Assembly: GCF_013283195.1 (NCBI RefSeq)
Contig: NZ_JABEKT010000002.1
Span: 186,001 to 250,000 of the forward strand
Direction: 5' to 3'
Origin: Ensifer adhaerens
Lineage (GTDB): Bacteria; Pseudomonadota; Alphaproteobacteria; Rhizobiales; Rhizobiaceae
DNA length: 64,000 bases
A model generated the notes under the pieces. The model worked only from the letters and a program-made list of their open reading frames with translations. It was not told the origin of the DNA and ran no database searches. The translations under genes were made by a program, and so were the position numbers. Positions 1 to 8,940 of the stretch are shown piece by piece (positions within the stretch are counted from its first letter, which is position 1; each line of letters starts with the position of its first letter).

Positions 1-1521
1 CTTGCGGTCCTCGTCCGTCGTCGCCCGTCGGTAGTTATCGAACACCTTGTCGAGTTCCGGATTGGAATAACGCGAGGGCGCGCTGGTGATGCGTCCGCCG
101 AAAGCGGTCGACAACGACTGGAAGTAACCACGGAACGGTGTCGGTCCGTCAGCACGCGAATTCATTACCGCTTCAAACGAGCCGTCGAGGATCTGCTTCT
201 GCCATTGCTCGTATTCCGGTGTCGCCACCGAAGCATTGATGCCAATCTTTCGCAGGCCCTCGGTCGCGATCTGGACCGCGTCGATCCAGTCGGTCCAGCC
301 GTTGGGCACGATGATCGGGAAGGTGATCGGCTTGCCGCTCGGCGTCGTGCGGAAGCCTTCGCCGTCCTTCTTGTAGCCGGCATCGTCAAGCAGCTTGTTG
401 GCTCGGTCGATATCATAGGCGAGCCATTCGTCCTGGGCCGCCTCGGCCGCCTTGTTGCGCCAGCTATCGAAACGCGGCGGCAGCCCGCTCGCATGCGCAT
501 TGACGACGGGGTAGCCGAAGCCGGCAATATCGACCATCGATGTGCGGTCCATCGCCAGGCTGAAGGCGCGGCGGAAGGTTATGTCATTGAACGCTTCAGC
601 GTTACCGGCATTGGCCGACTTGAGGTTCATCTGGAACGAGACGGTTTCGGCCGGCGGCTGCCAATAGGCGTTGTGTTCCGGATCGAGGCCGACATAGGTC
701 TTGTCGATCTGCGGCAGGAACGAGCCGAACCAGTCGAGGCCGCCTTCGGGCAGGAGCGCCAGCATCTGATCGTTGCCGGCAATCTGCGGCAGCTTGAGGC
801 AATCGACCTTCAGCGTCGCTGCGTCCCAGTAATTGGGATTGCGGCATTGCTCGTAGACCTGCGGCGTGAAGCGGCGGATCTCGGTCATCGGGCCGGAACC
901 GACAGGCTTCTCGTTCTTGAAGGCGAGCGGATCGCCGACGTCCTTCCAGATATGCTCGGGCACCACAGGAAAGTCGGCGAGTGATTCCGGGAAGTGGGTA
1001 TCGACGTCCTTGAGATTGATCTTGACCTCGGTCGGCGACACCGCCTCGACGGAGGCGACGCTCTCACCGACGCCGACGATATCGACGGCCGGGTTCTTCA
1101 GCATCAGTTCAAGTGTGAATTTCATATCGGCCGATGTCAGCGGCTTGCCGTCCGACCACTTCACGCCGTCGCGCAGCGTGTAGGTGATCGACTTCAGGTC
1201 GTCGGCAAACTTGTAGCCGGTCGCCAGCCGCCAGACGGGCTTGCCGCCGTCGTAGTCGTTGAAGATGACGAGCGGCTCGTAGACGAAGTCCATGGTGCTC
1301 TGGCGCCGCCCGCCGAGATCGAACGGGTTAAAATTCTGCACCCAGCTCGTCTGCTCTTCGATGTGCATGGTCAGAACGGACTCGGCCTGTACCTGGCCCG
1401 CCGCAAGCAGGGCCAACGATGCGGCCATGGCCCCACCGAACAACCTTGCCGTCACTGAATGAATGATCCCTCCGGTCCCTCCTGCAATTGGTCTGGACCG
1501 CATTTCCTCGACTGCCGACAT
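1..1521 (-). CDS. ABC transporter substrate-binding protein, family 5 (C-terminus outside window)
   Basis: Periplasmic binding protein of the peptide/nickel/opine class (SBP_bac_5). The 507 codons visible include the family pattern: a signal-peptide hydrophobic stretch at about residues 29-44 with a likely cut after VQA (46), then the early lobe (FNPFDLGGRR, VYEPL), the segment LRDGVKWSDGKPLTSADMKF and the FRRAFSLAMDR helix. The ATG at 1521 is chosen because GGAGGGGAG lies just upstream; the N-region before the hydrophobic core is longer than usual. It is the last gene visible in a minus-strand cluster with an aminotransferase and hydantoinase genes, and partner permeases would lie left of the window. 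The substrate is not deducible. Confidence 0.9.
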   Translation of the reverse strand, partial: MSAVEEMRSRPIAGGTGGIIHSVTARLFGGAMAASLALLAAGQVQAESVLTMHIEEQTSWVQNFNPFDLGGRRQSTMDFVYEPLVIFNDYDGGKPVWRLATGYKFADDLKSITYTLRDGVKWSDGKPLTSADMKFTLELMLKNPAVDIVGVGESVASVEAVSPTEVKINLKDVDTHFPESLADFPVVPEHIWKDVGDPLAFKNEKPVGSGPMTEIRRFTPQVYEQCRNPNYWDAATLKVDCLKLPQIAGNDQMLALLPEGGLDWFGSFLPQIDKTYVGLDPEHNAYWQPPAETVSFQMNLKSANAGNAEAFNDITFRRAFSLAMDRTSMVDIAGFGYPVVNAHASGLPPRFDSWRNKAAEAAQDEWLAYDIDRANKLLDDAGYKKDGEGFRTTPSGKPITFPIIVPNGWTDWIDAVQIATEGLRKIGINASVATPEYEQWQKQILDGSFEAVMNSRADGPTPFRGYFQSLSTAFGGRITSAPSRYSNPELDKVFDNYRRATTDEDRK

Positions 1522-1556
1522 GACGAACTCCCCTCCAGGTTTCGATGACGCATTAA

Positions 1557-1577
1557 TAAGTCAAGTAATTTGACTTA
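1557..1577. promoter_or_regulatory. Perfect 8-bp inverted repeat upstream of binding-protein gene (operator candidate)
   Basis: Arms TAAGTCAA (1557-1564) and TTGACTTA (1570-1577) are separated by GTAAT. The element lies 36-56 bases upstream of the ATG at 1521, in the 248-base gap after the aminotransferase gene. The sequence is far more A/T-rich than its surroundings. This suggests a repressor or activator site controlling the transporter separately from the upstream genes. No regulator is assigned. Confidence 0.45.
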
Positions 1578-1769
1578 ATGATATGTCCAGGATTGAAGGC
1601 GTGTCAATCTGCGTCTTTTAGCTACGACGAAGGATGAAGATGCAACCGAAGGAAGGCGCGCACCTTCGGCTTTCAACTGCTTCGTTGCGAAGATCTTCTT
1701 TTATCAGAAACGTCTGCGGGCCGGCGTGTCGGCGGCCCGCTATCTGACGTAGGCCCGACATGGAGGCCC

Positions 1770-3125
1770 TTATGCCGCTGCCTGCTGACCGAGCTCGCCA
1801 AGGCTCGCCTCGACGATATCGAACATCTCGTCGATCTCGGCCGCGGTGATGATCATCGGTGGGCAAAAGGCGATGGAATCGCCGATATTGCGGCAGATCA
1901 GCCCGTTCCTCTGCAGGATCGCTCCTACCCGGGCGCCGGTTGCGCCAGCGGCCGCGCCATCCGCCGCCTCAAGCTCAAGCGCACCGATGAGGCCGATGCC
2001 GCGCGCTTCGACCGCCAGCGGGTGCCGTTCGAGCGCATTCAGACGACCAAGGAAATGCGGTGCGAGGCGGCGGACGTTGCCGACCAGGTCCTTCTCCTCG
2101 ATGATCGCGAGGTTTTCGAGCGATACGGCAGCGGCGACCGGATGGCCGCTCGCGGTAAATCCGTGCCCGAGCGCGCCGATCCGGTCGGCCTCATTGGCGA
2201 TCGGCTCATAGACACTGTCGTTGATCATGAGCGCCGCGATCGGCTGGTAGGACGACGACAGCTGCTTGGAGAGCGTCATGATATCAGGGCGCATGCCGAA
2301 GGTCTCTGAGCCGAACATGTTGCCGGTGCGCCCGAAGCCGCAGATCACTTCGTCGGCTATCAACAGGATGTCGTATTTTCGCAGCACGTCCTGGATCGCC
2401 GCCCAGTAGCCCTCGGGCGGAACGATGACACCGCCGGCACCCATGACCGGTTCACCGATGAAAGCGGCGATCGTCTCCGGGCCCTCCTCAAGGATAAGCG
2501 CCTCCAGCTCTTCGGCGCAGCAGCGCGAAAAGGCAAGTTCGTCCTGGCCGGGTTCGGCACCGGTGCGGTAATGCGGGCAGGTCGTGTGCAGGATGTTGGC
2601 AAACGGCAGGTCGAAGGAGCGATGATTGTTGGGCAGCCCCGTCAGGCTCGCGCTCAGCGCTGTTACACCATGATAGCCCTTGATGCGCGAAATGATCTTC
2701 TTCTTTTCCGGTCTTCCAAGCGCGTTGGAGCGGTACCAGACCAGTTTGATCGCGGTATCGTTCGCCTCGGATCCGGAATTGGCGAAATAGACCTTGGACA
2801 TCGGCACCGGCGCCATGCCGATGAGCTTCTCCGCCAGATCCACCACCGGCCCGTGCGCTTTCTGCGAGAAGGTATGGTAATAGGGAAGCTTGTCCATCTG
2901 GCGACGCGCGGCCTCGACCAGCCGCTTCTCGCCGAAGCCGACGGCTACGCTCCAGAGCCCAGCCATACCCTCGATGTAACGCTTGCCGCTGTTGTCGAAG
3001 ACGTGGATGCCTTCGCCGCGATCGATGATCAGCGGCCCTTCCCGCTCGAGCTTGCGCGGGTTGGTGTAGGAATGGAGATGGTAGGCCATGTCCCGCGCTT
3101 CGGTGGAATTGGGCTGTGCGGTCAT
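1770..3125 (-). CDS. Class III (omega) aminotransferase, PLP-dependent
   Basis: A 451-residue fold-type I aminotransferase of the omega-amino acid/beta-alanine-pyruvate group. It would move an amino group from an omega-amino acid or amine to an alpha-keto acid in the cytoplasm. Visible signatures are NSGSEAN (116-122, cofactor phosphate), YHG (151-153), ADEV with Asp258 (pyridine-N contact), GFGRTG, and TLSKQL with Lys287 as the PLP lysine. The ATG at 3125 is preferred because GGAGA is 6-7 bases upstream; an earlier ATG at 3164 would overlap the upstream acetyltransferase gene and has no ribosome site. Lying after hydantoinase genes, it could process the amine or amino acid released by ring opening, which is an inference. 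Confidence 0.93.
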   Translation of the reverse strand: MTAQPNSTEARDMAYHLHSYTNPRKLEREGPLIIDRGEGIHVFDNSGKRYIEGMAGLWSVAVGFGEKRLVEAARRQMDKLPYYHTFSQKAHGPVVDLAEKLIGMAPVPMSKVYFANSGSEANDTAIKLVWYRSNALGRPEKKKIISRIKGYHGVTALSASLTGLPNNHRSFDLPFANILHTTCPHYRTGAEPGQDELAFSRCCAEELEALILEEGPETIAAFIGEPVMGAGGVIVPPEGYWAAIQDVLRKYDILLIADEVICGFGRTGNMFGSETFGMRPDIMTLSKQLSSSYQPIAALMINDSVYEPIANEADRIGALGHGFTASGHPVAAAVSLENLAIIEEKDLVGNVRRLAPHFLGRLNALERHPLAVEARGIGLIGALELEAADGAAAGATGARVGAILQRNGLICRNIGDSIAFCPPMIITAAEIDEMFDIVEASLGELGQQAAA

Positions 3126-3147
3126 CGGCATCTCCGGTTTCAATGCG

Positions 3148-3591
3148 TTACAGGGCGATATCATAGGTCAGCCAATCGGTTCTGGTGGCCAGCTGATCGT
3201 AGAGGCCGCGGGCCCTGTAGTTGTTGTCGCGCGTGATCCAGCGGATGACAGACCAGCCACGCTCTCGTCCGATATCGGCGACGGCCCGAATGAGGGCTGG
3301 GGCCGCCCCGCTGCCGCGCGCCTCGGGCGCCACGAAGAGATCGTCGAGGAAGCCGCCGCGCGCCGCCAAGAGAGGCCGAATGTATTCGCGAAAGTGCGTC
3401 AGACCGATCGGGCGGCCGGAGCCATCGAGCGCCAGCCTGCATTCGAGCGCACCGTCGCGGATCCAGCCCCAGACCCGGTCCCGCATCTCGTCGGTCTGAT
3501 GAACGCCATAGAACGCGGCGAACCCGGCGTGAAGCTCGTTCCACGCCGATCTGTCGGCCTCCGTGGCCGCGACGATCGTAACACCTGCCAT
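3148..3591 (-). CDS. GNAT-family N-acetyltransferase
   Basis: A 147-residue single-domain protein with the GNAT acetyl-CoA-binding motif A (APEARGSGAAPALIRAV, about residues 89-105) and the later beta-bulge region ending in YDQLATRTDW, typical of small-molecule acetyltransferases. The ATG at 3591 follows GGGGGGAC. It lies between hyuB and the aminotransferase on the same strand with short gaps, so it is probably co-transcribed. Acetylation of the pathway amine or of a toxic intermediate is plausible, but the substrate cannot be read from the sequence. Confidence 0.88.
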   Translation of the reverse strand: MAGVTIVAATEADRSAWNELHAGFAAFYGVHQTDEMRDRVWGWIRDGALECRLALDGSGRPIGLTHFREYIRPLLAARGGFLDDLFVAPEARGSGAAPALIRAVADIGRERGWSVIRWITRDNNYRARGLYDQLATRTDWLTYDIAL

Positions 3592-3649
3592 GCCGTCCCC
3601 CCTGTCTACCGAGTGGGCGCTCCGCCCACCGGCCGCGCCGTTTGCGTTG

Positions 3650-5605
3650 TTACTGCCAGCAGGCGGCTGAGCGCTTGCGATACATGTCGCGAAACTGTTC
3701 GGTGGATACGGGCAGCAGATCGCCTGTGTCCCAGTCGAGGATCACCGCATGGCGGCGCACCGCGTCGAGTGCGTCGATCTCGCCCGCCTTGAATCGCGCC
3801 GAGATCTCGGCTGGATCCGTCTCAAGCCAGCCCAGGCGCTCAGCCCTGATCTGTTGTCGCAACGCGGCAGTCGCTGCGGCATCGATCTCGTAGGCGCAGA
3901 TTTCCGGATCGACGGGGCTGATGACGACGCCATAGTCCTTGCCTGCCCGCTCGACCGAGACATAGTCATCGATGACGTCGGCAAGGACACGCTGCGCATC
4001 GCGCTCCAGCGGATCGCCGAAGCCGCCGCCGCCGGCGGTCGGGCGCGAGAAGATATCGCCGGCCTCGATTGCCACGTCGGAGAAGGTGGCGCCGAGCCAC
4101 TCCTTCCTGCCGGTCTTTTCCCGCGTCAACGTCAATCCGTGCGGCATGGAGGGCAAGCCGCCCTCGATGCCCCAGACGATGGCGCGCTCGCGGTCGCAGA
4201 TATAGGAAATGACGGTGTTTTCGGCCTCCAGCATGCGGGAGGTCTTCATCACCCCGGCGCCACCGCGCCATTTCCCCGGGCCGGCCGAATCCGTCAGCAC
4301 CTCGAATTCGGTGGTCAGGATCGGATTTGCCCGCTCCTGCCCTTCGACCGGCTGGGCCATTAGTCCGGTTCCGAAGCAGGCGGTCGTCACATTGCAACCG
4401 TCCATGCCGTTGCGTCCGCCCCAGCCGCCCGGCAACCAGTCATAGAACATGAAGATCGGCTTTTCCGCCGCCCGCGCGTCGCGCCCGCCGGTCAGGAGAT
4501 ATTCGAGATTGAAGGCGCAGGCGATGGCGCGCTCCGGAATGATCTTCGACCAGATCTCGTAGATCGCGTTCATGATCTTCTCGAAAGGCATGAGGAAGCC
4601 GGTAACGGCCACCGGCCATTTGGCGTCAACGATCGAGCCTTCCGGCGCGATGATTTCGAACACCCGATAGAAGCCGCTGTTGAGCGGCAGATCTGGGAAG
4701 AAGGTCTTCATGCCGGCCGCCACCGCCGAGAAGGTCGCGCCGAAGGCCGAATTGTAGATCGAGCCGATGGTCGGATGGCTGCCGGTGAAGTCGTAGATCG
4801 CCCGATCGCCCTTGATCGTCAGCTTGACCTTGATCGGGATCATGCCTTCGTTGCCGGCCGGATCGCGGTCGATGAAGTCCTGCGTTTCCCACTCGCCGTC
4901 GGGCAGCGCGGCGATGCGCTGGCGCATGGCCCGCTCGACATAATCCTGCACAGCGCCAAGCCCCTGCTTGACGGTGCCTTCGCCGTATTTGCCGACGAGC
5001 CGCAGGATCTCGCGCTCACAGACTTGGGTCGCCTGGGCCTGCGCATGAATATCACCAATGATCGAGGCCGGGTCGCGGGTGTTGGAGGCGATCAGATGAG
5101 CGACGTCCTTGCAGAACCGACCCTTGTCGAACAAACGGATCGGCGTGATGCGCATGCCCTCCTTGAACATTTCCTTGGCCGCGACGTCGAAGGAGCCGGG
5201 CACGCTACCGCCGAGATCCGACCAGTGTCCGTTCGACTGGCTGAAGGCAATGATCCTGCCGTCGACGAAGATCGGCCGGATCAGCCGAACGTCGTTGAAA
5301 TGAGTGCCGCCGGCATAGGGATCGTTGATCGCATAAACGTCGCCCGGATGCATGTCGCCGTCGAAGGCGCGGATGACGTCCTTGCAGGTGAAATGCAGCG
5401 TACCGACATGGACGGCGATGTCCTGGTTGCCCTGCGCGGCCGAATTGCCTTCGGCATCGTGAAGGGCGCTCGAAAAGTCGCGGTTGTAGATGACGAAGGA
5501 ATAGCAGGTTCTCAAGATCTGCTCGGCCATCTGGTCGACGCTGGTGATGAAGGAGTTTTTCAGGACCTCGAAGGTCACCGGGTCAAGGTTTTGCTGTTCA
5601 GACAT
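3650..5605 (-). CDS. hyuB: Hydantoinase B/oxoprolinase family protein
   Basis: A 651-residue subunit of the ATP-dependent hydantoinase/5-oxoprolinase (and N-methylhydantoinase/acetone carboxylase-like) family. With HyuA it opens a cyclic imide or lactam ring at the cost of ATP. The family mark NDPYAGGTHFNDV lies near residues 112-124, and a glycine-rich AGGGGFGDP occurs near the C-terminal third. The ATG at 5605 sits inside the hyuA 3' end: the two genes share 8 bases (ATGTCTGA), a layout for translational coupling and one-to-one production. A longer in-frame start at 5794 would lie deep inside hyuA and is rejected. The substrate ring (hydantoin, 5-oxoproline or another) is not resolved. Confidence 0.93.
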   Translation of the reverse strand: MSEQQNLDPVTFEVLKNSFITSVDQMAEQILRTCYSFVIYNRDFSSALHDAEGNSAAQGNQDIAVHVGTLHFTCKDVIRAFDGDMHPGDVYAINDPYAGGTHFNDVRLIRPIFVDGRIIAFSQSNGHWSDLGGSVPGSFDVAAKEMFKEGMRITPIRLFDKGRFCKDVAHLIASNTRDPASIIGDIHAQAQATQVCEREILRLVGKYGEGTVKQGLGAVQDYVERAMRQRIAALPDGEWETQDFIDRDPAGNEGMIPIKVKLTIKGDRAIYDFTGSHPTIGSIYNSAFGATFSAVAAGMKTFFPDLPLNSGFYRVFEIIAPEGSIVDAKWPVAVTGFLMPFEKIMNAIYEIWSKIIPERAIACAFNLEYLLTGGRDARAAEKPIFMFYDWLPGGWGGRNGMDGCNVTTACFGTGLMAQPVEGQERANPILTTEFEVLTDSAGPGKWRGGAGVMKTSRMLEAENTVISYICDRERAIVWGIEGGLPSMPHGLTLTREKTGRKEWLGATFSDVAIEAGDIFSRPTAGGGGFGDPLERDAQRVLADVIDDYVSVERAGKDYGVVISPVDPEICAYEIDAAATAALRQQIRAERLGWLETDPAEISARFKAGEIDALDAVRRHAVILDWDTGDLLPVSTEQFRDMYRKRSAACWQ

Positions 5606-7637
5606 TCGCTTCACCTTCGATGCGGATGATGATGTTGAGGTATGTGTCCACTTCCGCGGTCGTTCCCGGCGGGACGACGACGGTGGAATCAAGCTGTTCG
5701 ATGATGGCGGGCCCCTTGAAGACGAAGCCTGCGGGCAGCGTCTCGCGCTCGTAGACGGGCGTATCGACCGCGGCGTCGGCTGCAAACCAGACACTGCGCC
5801 GCGTCTTCGGCGTAGGGATCAGTCCGGTCGGCGCGTGCTTGGCAAGCGATGCCTTCGGCACCATGCCGACTGCCTTCAGGTTGATGCGGAACAGGCTGAC
5901 GGGTGTCTCGTCACGGCGGAAATTGTATTCGCGCTGATGCTCACGATGGAAGGCTTCGACCAGCGGCGCGATGTCGGTGACAGGCGACGGCGCGGAGACA
6001 GCGAGCGACCGCCACTGTCCGAGATACATCATGTCGATGCTGCGCTGGAGCACCACGTCCTTGTCGGCCACACCCTCGTGCGCGAGCCGTTCCAGCGCTT
6101 CCTGTTCGAGGCGGATGAAGGCCTCTTCGATAGCCGTTGCGTCTGCGTCGTTAGCCGGCTTCAGATAGCTCTCGGAAAAATCATGCTGCATGTCGACGAG
6201 AAGGCAGCCGAGCGCCGAGGTGACACCGGGGTTCGGCGGAACGATGACGGCGGGGATAGACAGCTCGCGGGCGATCGCCGCGCCATGCAGGGCGCCTGCA
6301 CCGCCGAAGGCAACCAGCGCAAAGTCGCGCGGGTCATAGCCGCGGCTGATCGAGATCAGCCGCACAGCGTCAGACATGTTGGCATTGGCCACTCGGATGA
6401 TGGCATCGGCGGCCGCATGCGGCTCGAGCCCGAACGGCTCGGCCACGCCTTCGCGAACCGCCTGAAGCGCCAGGTCCGCATCAAGCGTGATCTTGCCGCC
6501 GGCCAGGCTGGTGCCGAGGCGGCCGAGCACGACATTGGCATCGGTGTTGGTCGGCTGGCGGTTGCCTTTGGCATAGCAGGCCGGGCCGGGATTGGCGCCC
6601 GCCGATTGCGGCCCGTTGCGCAGCGATCCCGCCTCATCGGTCCAGGCGAGCGAACCGCCGCCGGCGCCGATGGTCAGAACCTCGATGGACGAAAAGCGGA
6701 TCGGATAGCCGAACTCGATGAACCAGTCCTTGGTGATGCGCGACTGGCCGTCATAGGCAAGCGACACGTCGGTCGAGGTGCCGCCCATGTCGAGGCCGAT
6801 TGAGTTCCTGAAGCCGCAGAGTTCGGCAATGTATTTGCTGGCGATCGCGCCGGCAGCGATGCCGGACCCGGCGAGCCGCGCGGCAAAGTCTTCGACGCTC
6901 TTCGGCGTCATCACCCCGCCGCCCGTGTGCAGCAGCAAAAGGTCGCGCTCATAGCCGTCCTGTTGTAGCCGCTTGCCGAGCCTCGAGGTGTAGTCGACGA
7001 CGACGGGGCTGAGCGCCGCATTGGCGACCGTGGTCGAGAACCGCTCATGTTCGAAGATTTCGGGCAGGACTTCCGACGAGGTCGACACCGGTACGCCGGG
7101 CATCACCTCCATCAGGATTTCCTTCATCCGCCGCTCGTTGGCACCGTTCATGAAGGCGTTCATGAAGCAGACGGCGACGGCCGCAACATTGCGGCGCTTG
7201 AGAATGCGCGCGACTTCACGGGCTTCGTCCTCGTCGAGCGTTTCTACGATCCCGCCCTGCGCGTCGATACGTTCGGAGACGACCAGCCGGTCACGCCTCG
7301 GCACATAGGGTGGCACCACGTCCTTGTAGGTATCCCAGAGGTCTTCCTTGTTGGCGCGGCGGATCTCGATCACGTCGCGGAAGCCGCGGGTACACACCAT
7401 CGCCGTGCGCGGCAGGCGCCGCGTGATCAGGGCATTGGTGGCAACGGTGGTACCGTGCGAAAACAGCGCCACCTTCGAAAGGTCGATGCCGGCTTTTTCG
7501 ACGCCGGACATGATGCCGTCGATCGGATCTGCCGACGATGACGTCTTTTCGACCCGGATCAGGCCGGTGGTTTCGTCCATGATGCAGATGTCGGTAAAGG
7601 TGCCACCGACATCGACGGCAACGCGAAGGTTCTGCAA
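5598..7637 (-). CDS. hyuA: Hydantoinase/oxoprolinase A subunit (ATP-binding)
   Basis: A 679-residue ATP-using subunit partnered with HyuB. The actin-like N-terminal domain starts at once with VDVGGTFTDIC (residues 8-18), and the second phosphate loop LDMGGTSTDVSL and GAGGGSLAW lie in mid-protein. FALVAFGGAGALHG marks the oxoprolinase core domain. The initiation codon is TTG at 7637, chosen because AGGAGACGAACC directly precedes it and the conserved fold begins within eight residues; no ATG fits. The end overlaps hyuB by 8 bases. The AraC regulator gene lies just upstream on the same strand, with a 104-base gap that could hold a promoter. Confidence 0.93.
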   Translation of the reverse strand: MQNLRVAVDVGGTFTDICIMDETTGLIRVEKTSSSADPIDGIMSGVEKAGIDLSKVALFSHGTTVATNALITRRLPRTAMVCTRGFRDVIEIRRANKEDLWDTYKDVVPPYVPRRDRLVVSERIDAQGGIVETLDEDEAREVARILKRRNVAAVAVCFMNAFMNGANERRMKEILMEVMPGVPVSTSSEVLPEIFEHERFSTTVANAALSPVVVDYTSRLGKRLQQDGYERDLLLLHTGGGVMTPKSVEDFAARLAGSGIAAGAIASKYIAELCGFRNSIGLDMGGTSTDVSLAYDGQSRITKDWFIEFGYPIRFSSIEVLTIGAGGGSLAWTDEAGSLRNGPQSAGANPGPACYAKGNRQPTNTDANVVLGRLGTSLAGGKITLDADLALQAVREGVAEPFGLEPHAAADAIIRVANANMSDAVRLISISRGYDPRDFALVAFGGAGALHGAAIARELSIPAVIVPPNPGVTSALGCLLVDMQHDFSESYLKPANDADATAIEEAFIRLEQEALERLAHEGVADKDVVLQRSIDMMYLGQWRSLAVSAPSPVTDIAPLVEAFHREHQREYNFRRDETPVSLFRINLKAVGMVPKASLAKHAPTGLIPTPKTRRSVWFAADAAVDTPVYERETLPAGFVFKGPAIIEQLDSTVVVPPGTTAEVDTYLNIIIRIEGEANV

Positions 7638-7741
7638 GGTTCGTCTCCTGTCTTCGGTTCATTGAAAAGCAGGCAAGGCTTCGCCCTCGCCCGGTCGGGC
7701 GCGCTCACCTCGCGTGTGTCTGGAACGAACGGCCGCCCGGC

Positions 7742-8713
7742 TCAGCCGGAGCCGCTGGGGCTCGTCAGGCTGTGGCGCTCACGCGCTTCGCTCGGGCTGT
7801 AGCCGAAATGCGCCTTGTAGTGGCGGCTGAGCTGCGCGTGATCGCTGAACCCAAGCGCATAGGCGATTTCCGAAACCAGCTTGCGGCAGGCCGGATCGCG
7901 CAACATCTCGTCGCAGCGCAAAAGCCGCTGGACCCGGATCCAGTGGCACACGGACGTGCCCTGCCGCTTCATCAACTGGTGCAGATAGCGTACCGAGATG
8001 CCGCAGGCATCGGCGATCACCTGCGGCCCGAGATCGGTACGGGCAAGGTTGGCGCGGACATAGCTTTCGACGCGGTGCAGGTGGCCGACCTGAACCGACC
8101 CGGCATCCGACATCAGCATGCGCTCATCGGAGATGAGCGACATAGCGAGGATGTCGACAAGATGCTTGCCGGTCATGTTGCGGGCAGGTGCATCCATCTC
8201 CACAAGCCGTGGCGCGATCAGCCGGATCATGTCGACGAACAATGCGCCGGTGCCTCGGGTGGAATCGAAGCTGAGCGACGCGATACGTTCGGGCAGGCCG
8301 ACACGCGGGCGCAGCGTCGCGATCGGCACCTTCAGCACCCAGAGCGTGTTCTTGGCGGTGTAGCTGAACTCATAGGGCAGGTGGCTGCGCTCGACGAGGA
8401 AGGCGCCCGGCTTGCAGCGCACGGCCTTGCCGCTTTGCTCGAAACTGATCTCCGCCTTTTCCGGTACGGTGATCAGGTAGCTTTCTTCGCGCTCATGCAG
8501 CAGGTGCCGCTTCTGCCGGCGGTAGAGAAGGCCGTCGGAATCGAGCCGCGACAGCGAGACTGCGCCGAGGTCCCAGACGTTCAAGTCGCCGGAAAACTCC
8601 GCGGAATTCTGGAAGCGCAGGTCGAGCGGAAAGTAGGTGCTCGATACCGCTTCGTCCCAATACCGCTTGCGCTCGCGCGCCGCCGTGCCTGCCGTGGAAT
8701 AACTCACGTCCAT
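7742..8713 (-). CDS. AraC-family transcriptional regulator
   Basis: A 323-residue regulator. The N-terminal half (about 40-190) resembles the AraC_binding_2/cupin-like sensor found in catabolic activators. The C-terminal third carries two helix-turn-helix units, the first around VIADACGISVRYLHQLMKRQG and the second ending in the diagnostic LVSEIAYALGFSDHAQLSRHYKAHFGYSPSE (split here by function, about residues 280-312). The ATG at 8713 follows GGGAG. It sits at the head of the minus-strand hydantoinase cluster and is the obvious candidate controller of hyuA-hyuB. Target and inducer are inferred from position only. Confidence 0.92.
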   Translation of the reverse strand: MDVSYSTAGTAARERKRYWDEAVSSTYFPLDLRFQNSAEFSGDLNVWDLGAVSLSRLDSDGLLYRRQKRHLLHEREESYLITVPEKAEISFEQSGKAVRCKPGAFLVERSHLPYEFSYTAKNTLWVLKVPIATLRPRVGLPERIASLSFDSTRGTGALFVDMIRLIAPRLVEMDAPARNMTGKHLVDILAMSLISDERMLMSDAGSVQVGHLHRVESYVRANLARTDLGPQVIADACGISVRYLHQLMKRQGTSVCHWIRVQRLLRCDEMLRDPACRKLVSEIAYALGFSDHAQLSRHYKAHFGYSPSEARERHSLTSPSGSG

Positions 8714-8940
8714 GCGAAGCTCCCATCCCGTCCGCCGTCCGTTCGCTTCGGCTGTTCCCGTGGTGCCGAGGCGACGGCCGATCGCGGCCCATTATTCCTG
8801 ACCGGTCGCCTTTGCTGTCGCAGCCTCTTCAGGGCCTTTGCGACCGGCGTTTCCGGAGGTCTTCAAGCAGTAGACTATGCCTTTGGCCCTCCGGCTAGTC
8901 GCAAAGTGCGCTTGCTCTTGTCGCTGGGCGTAGTGAAAGA

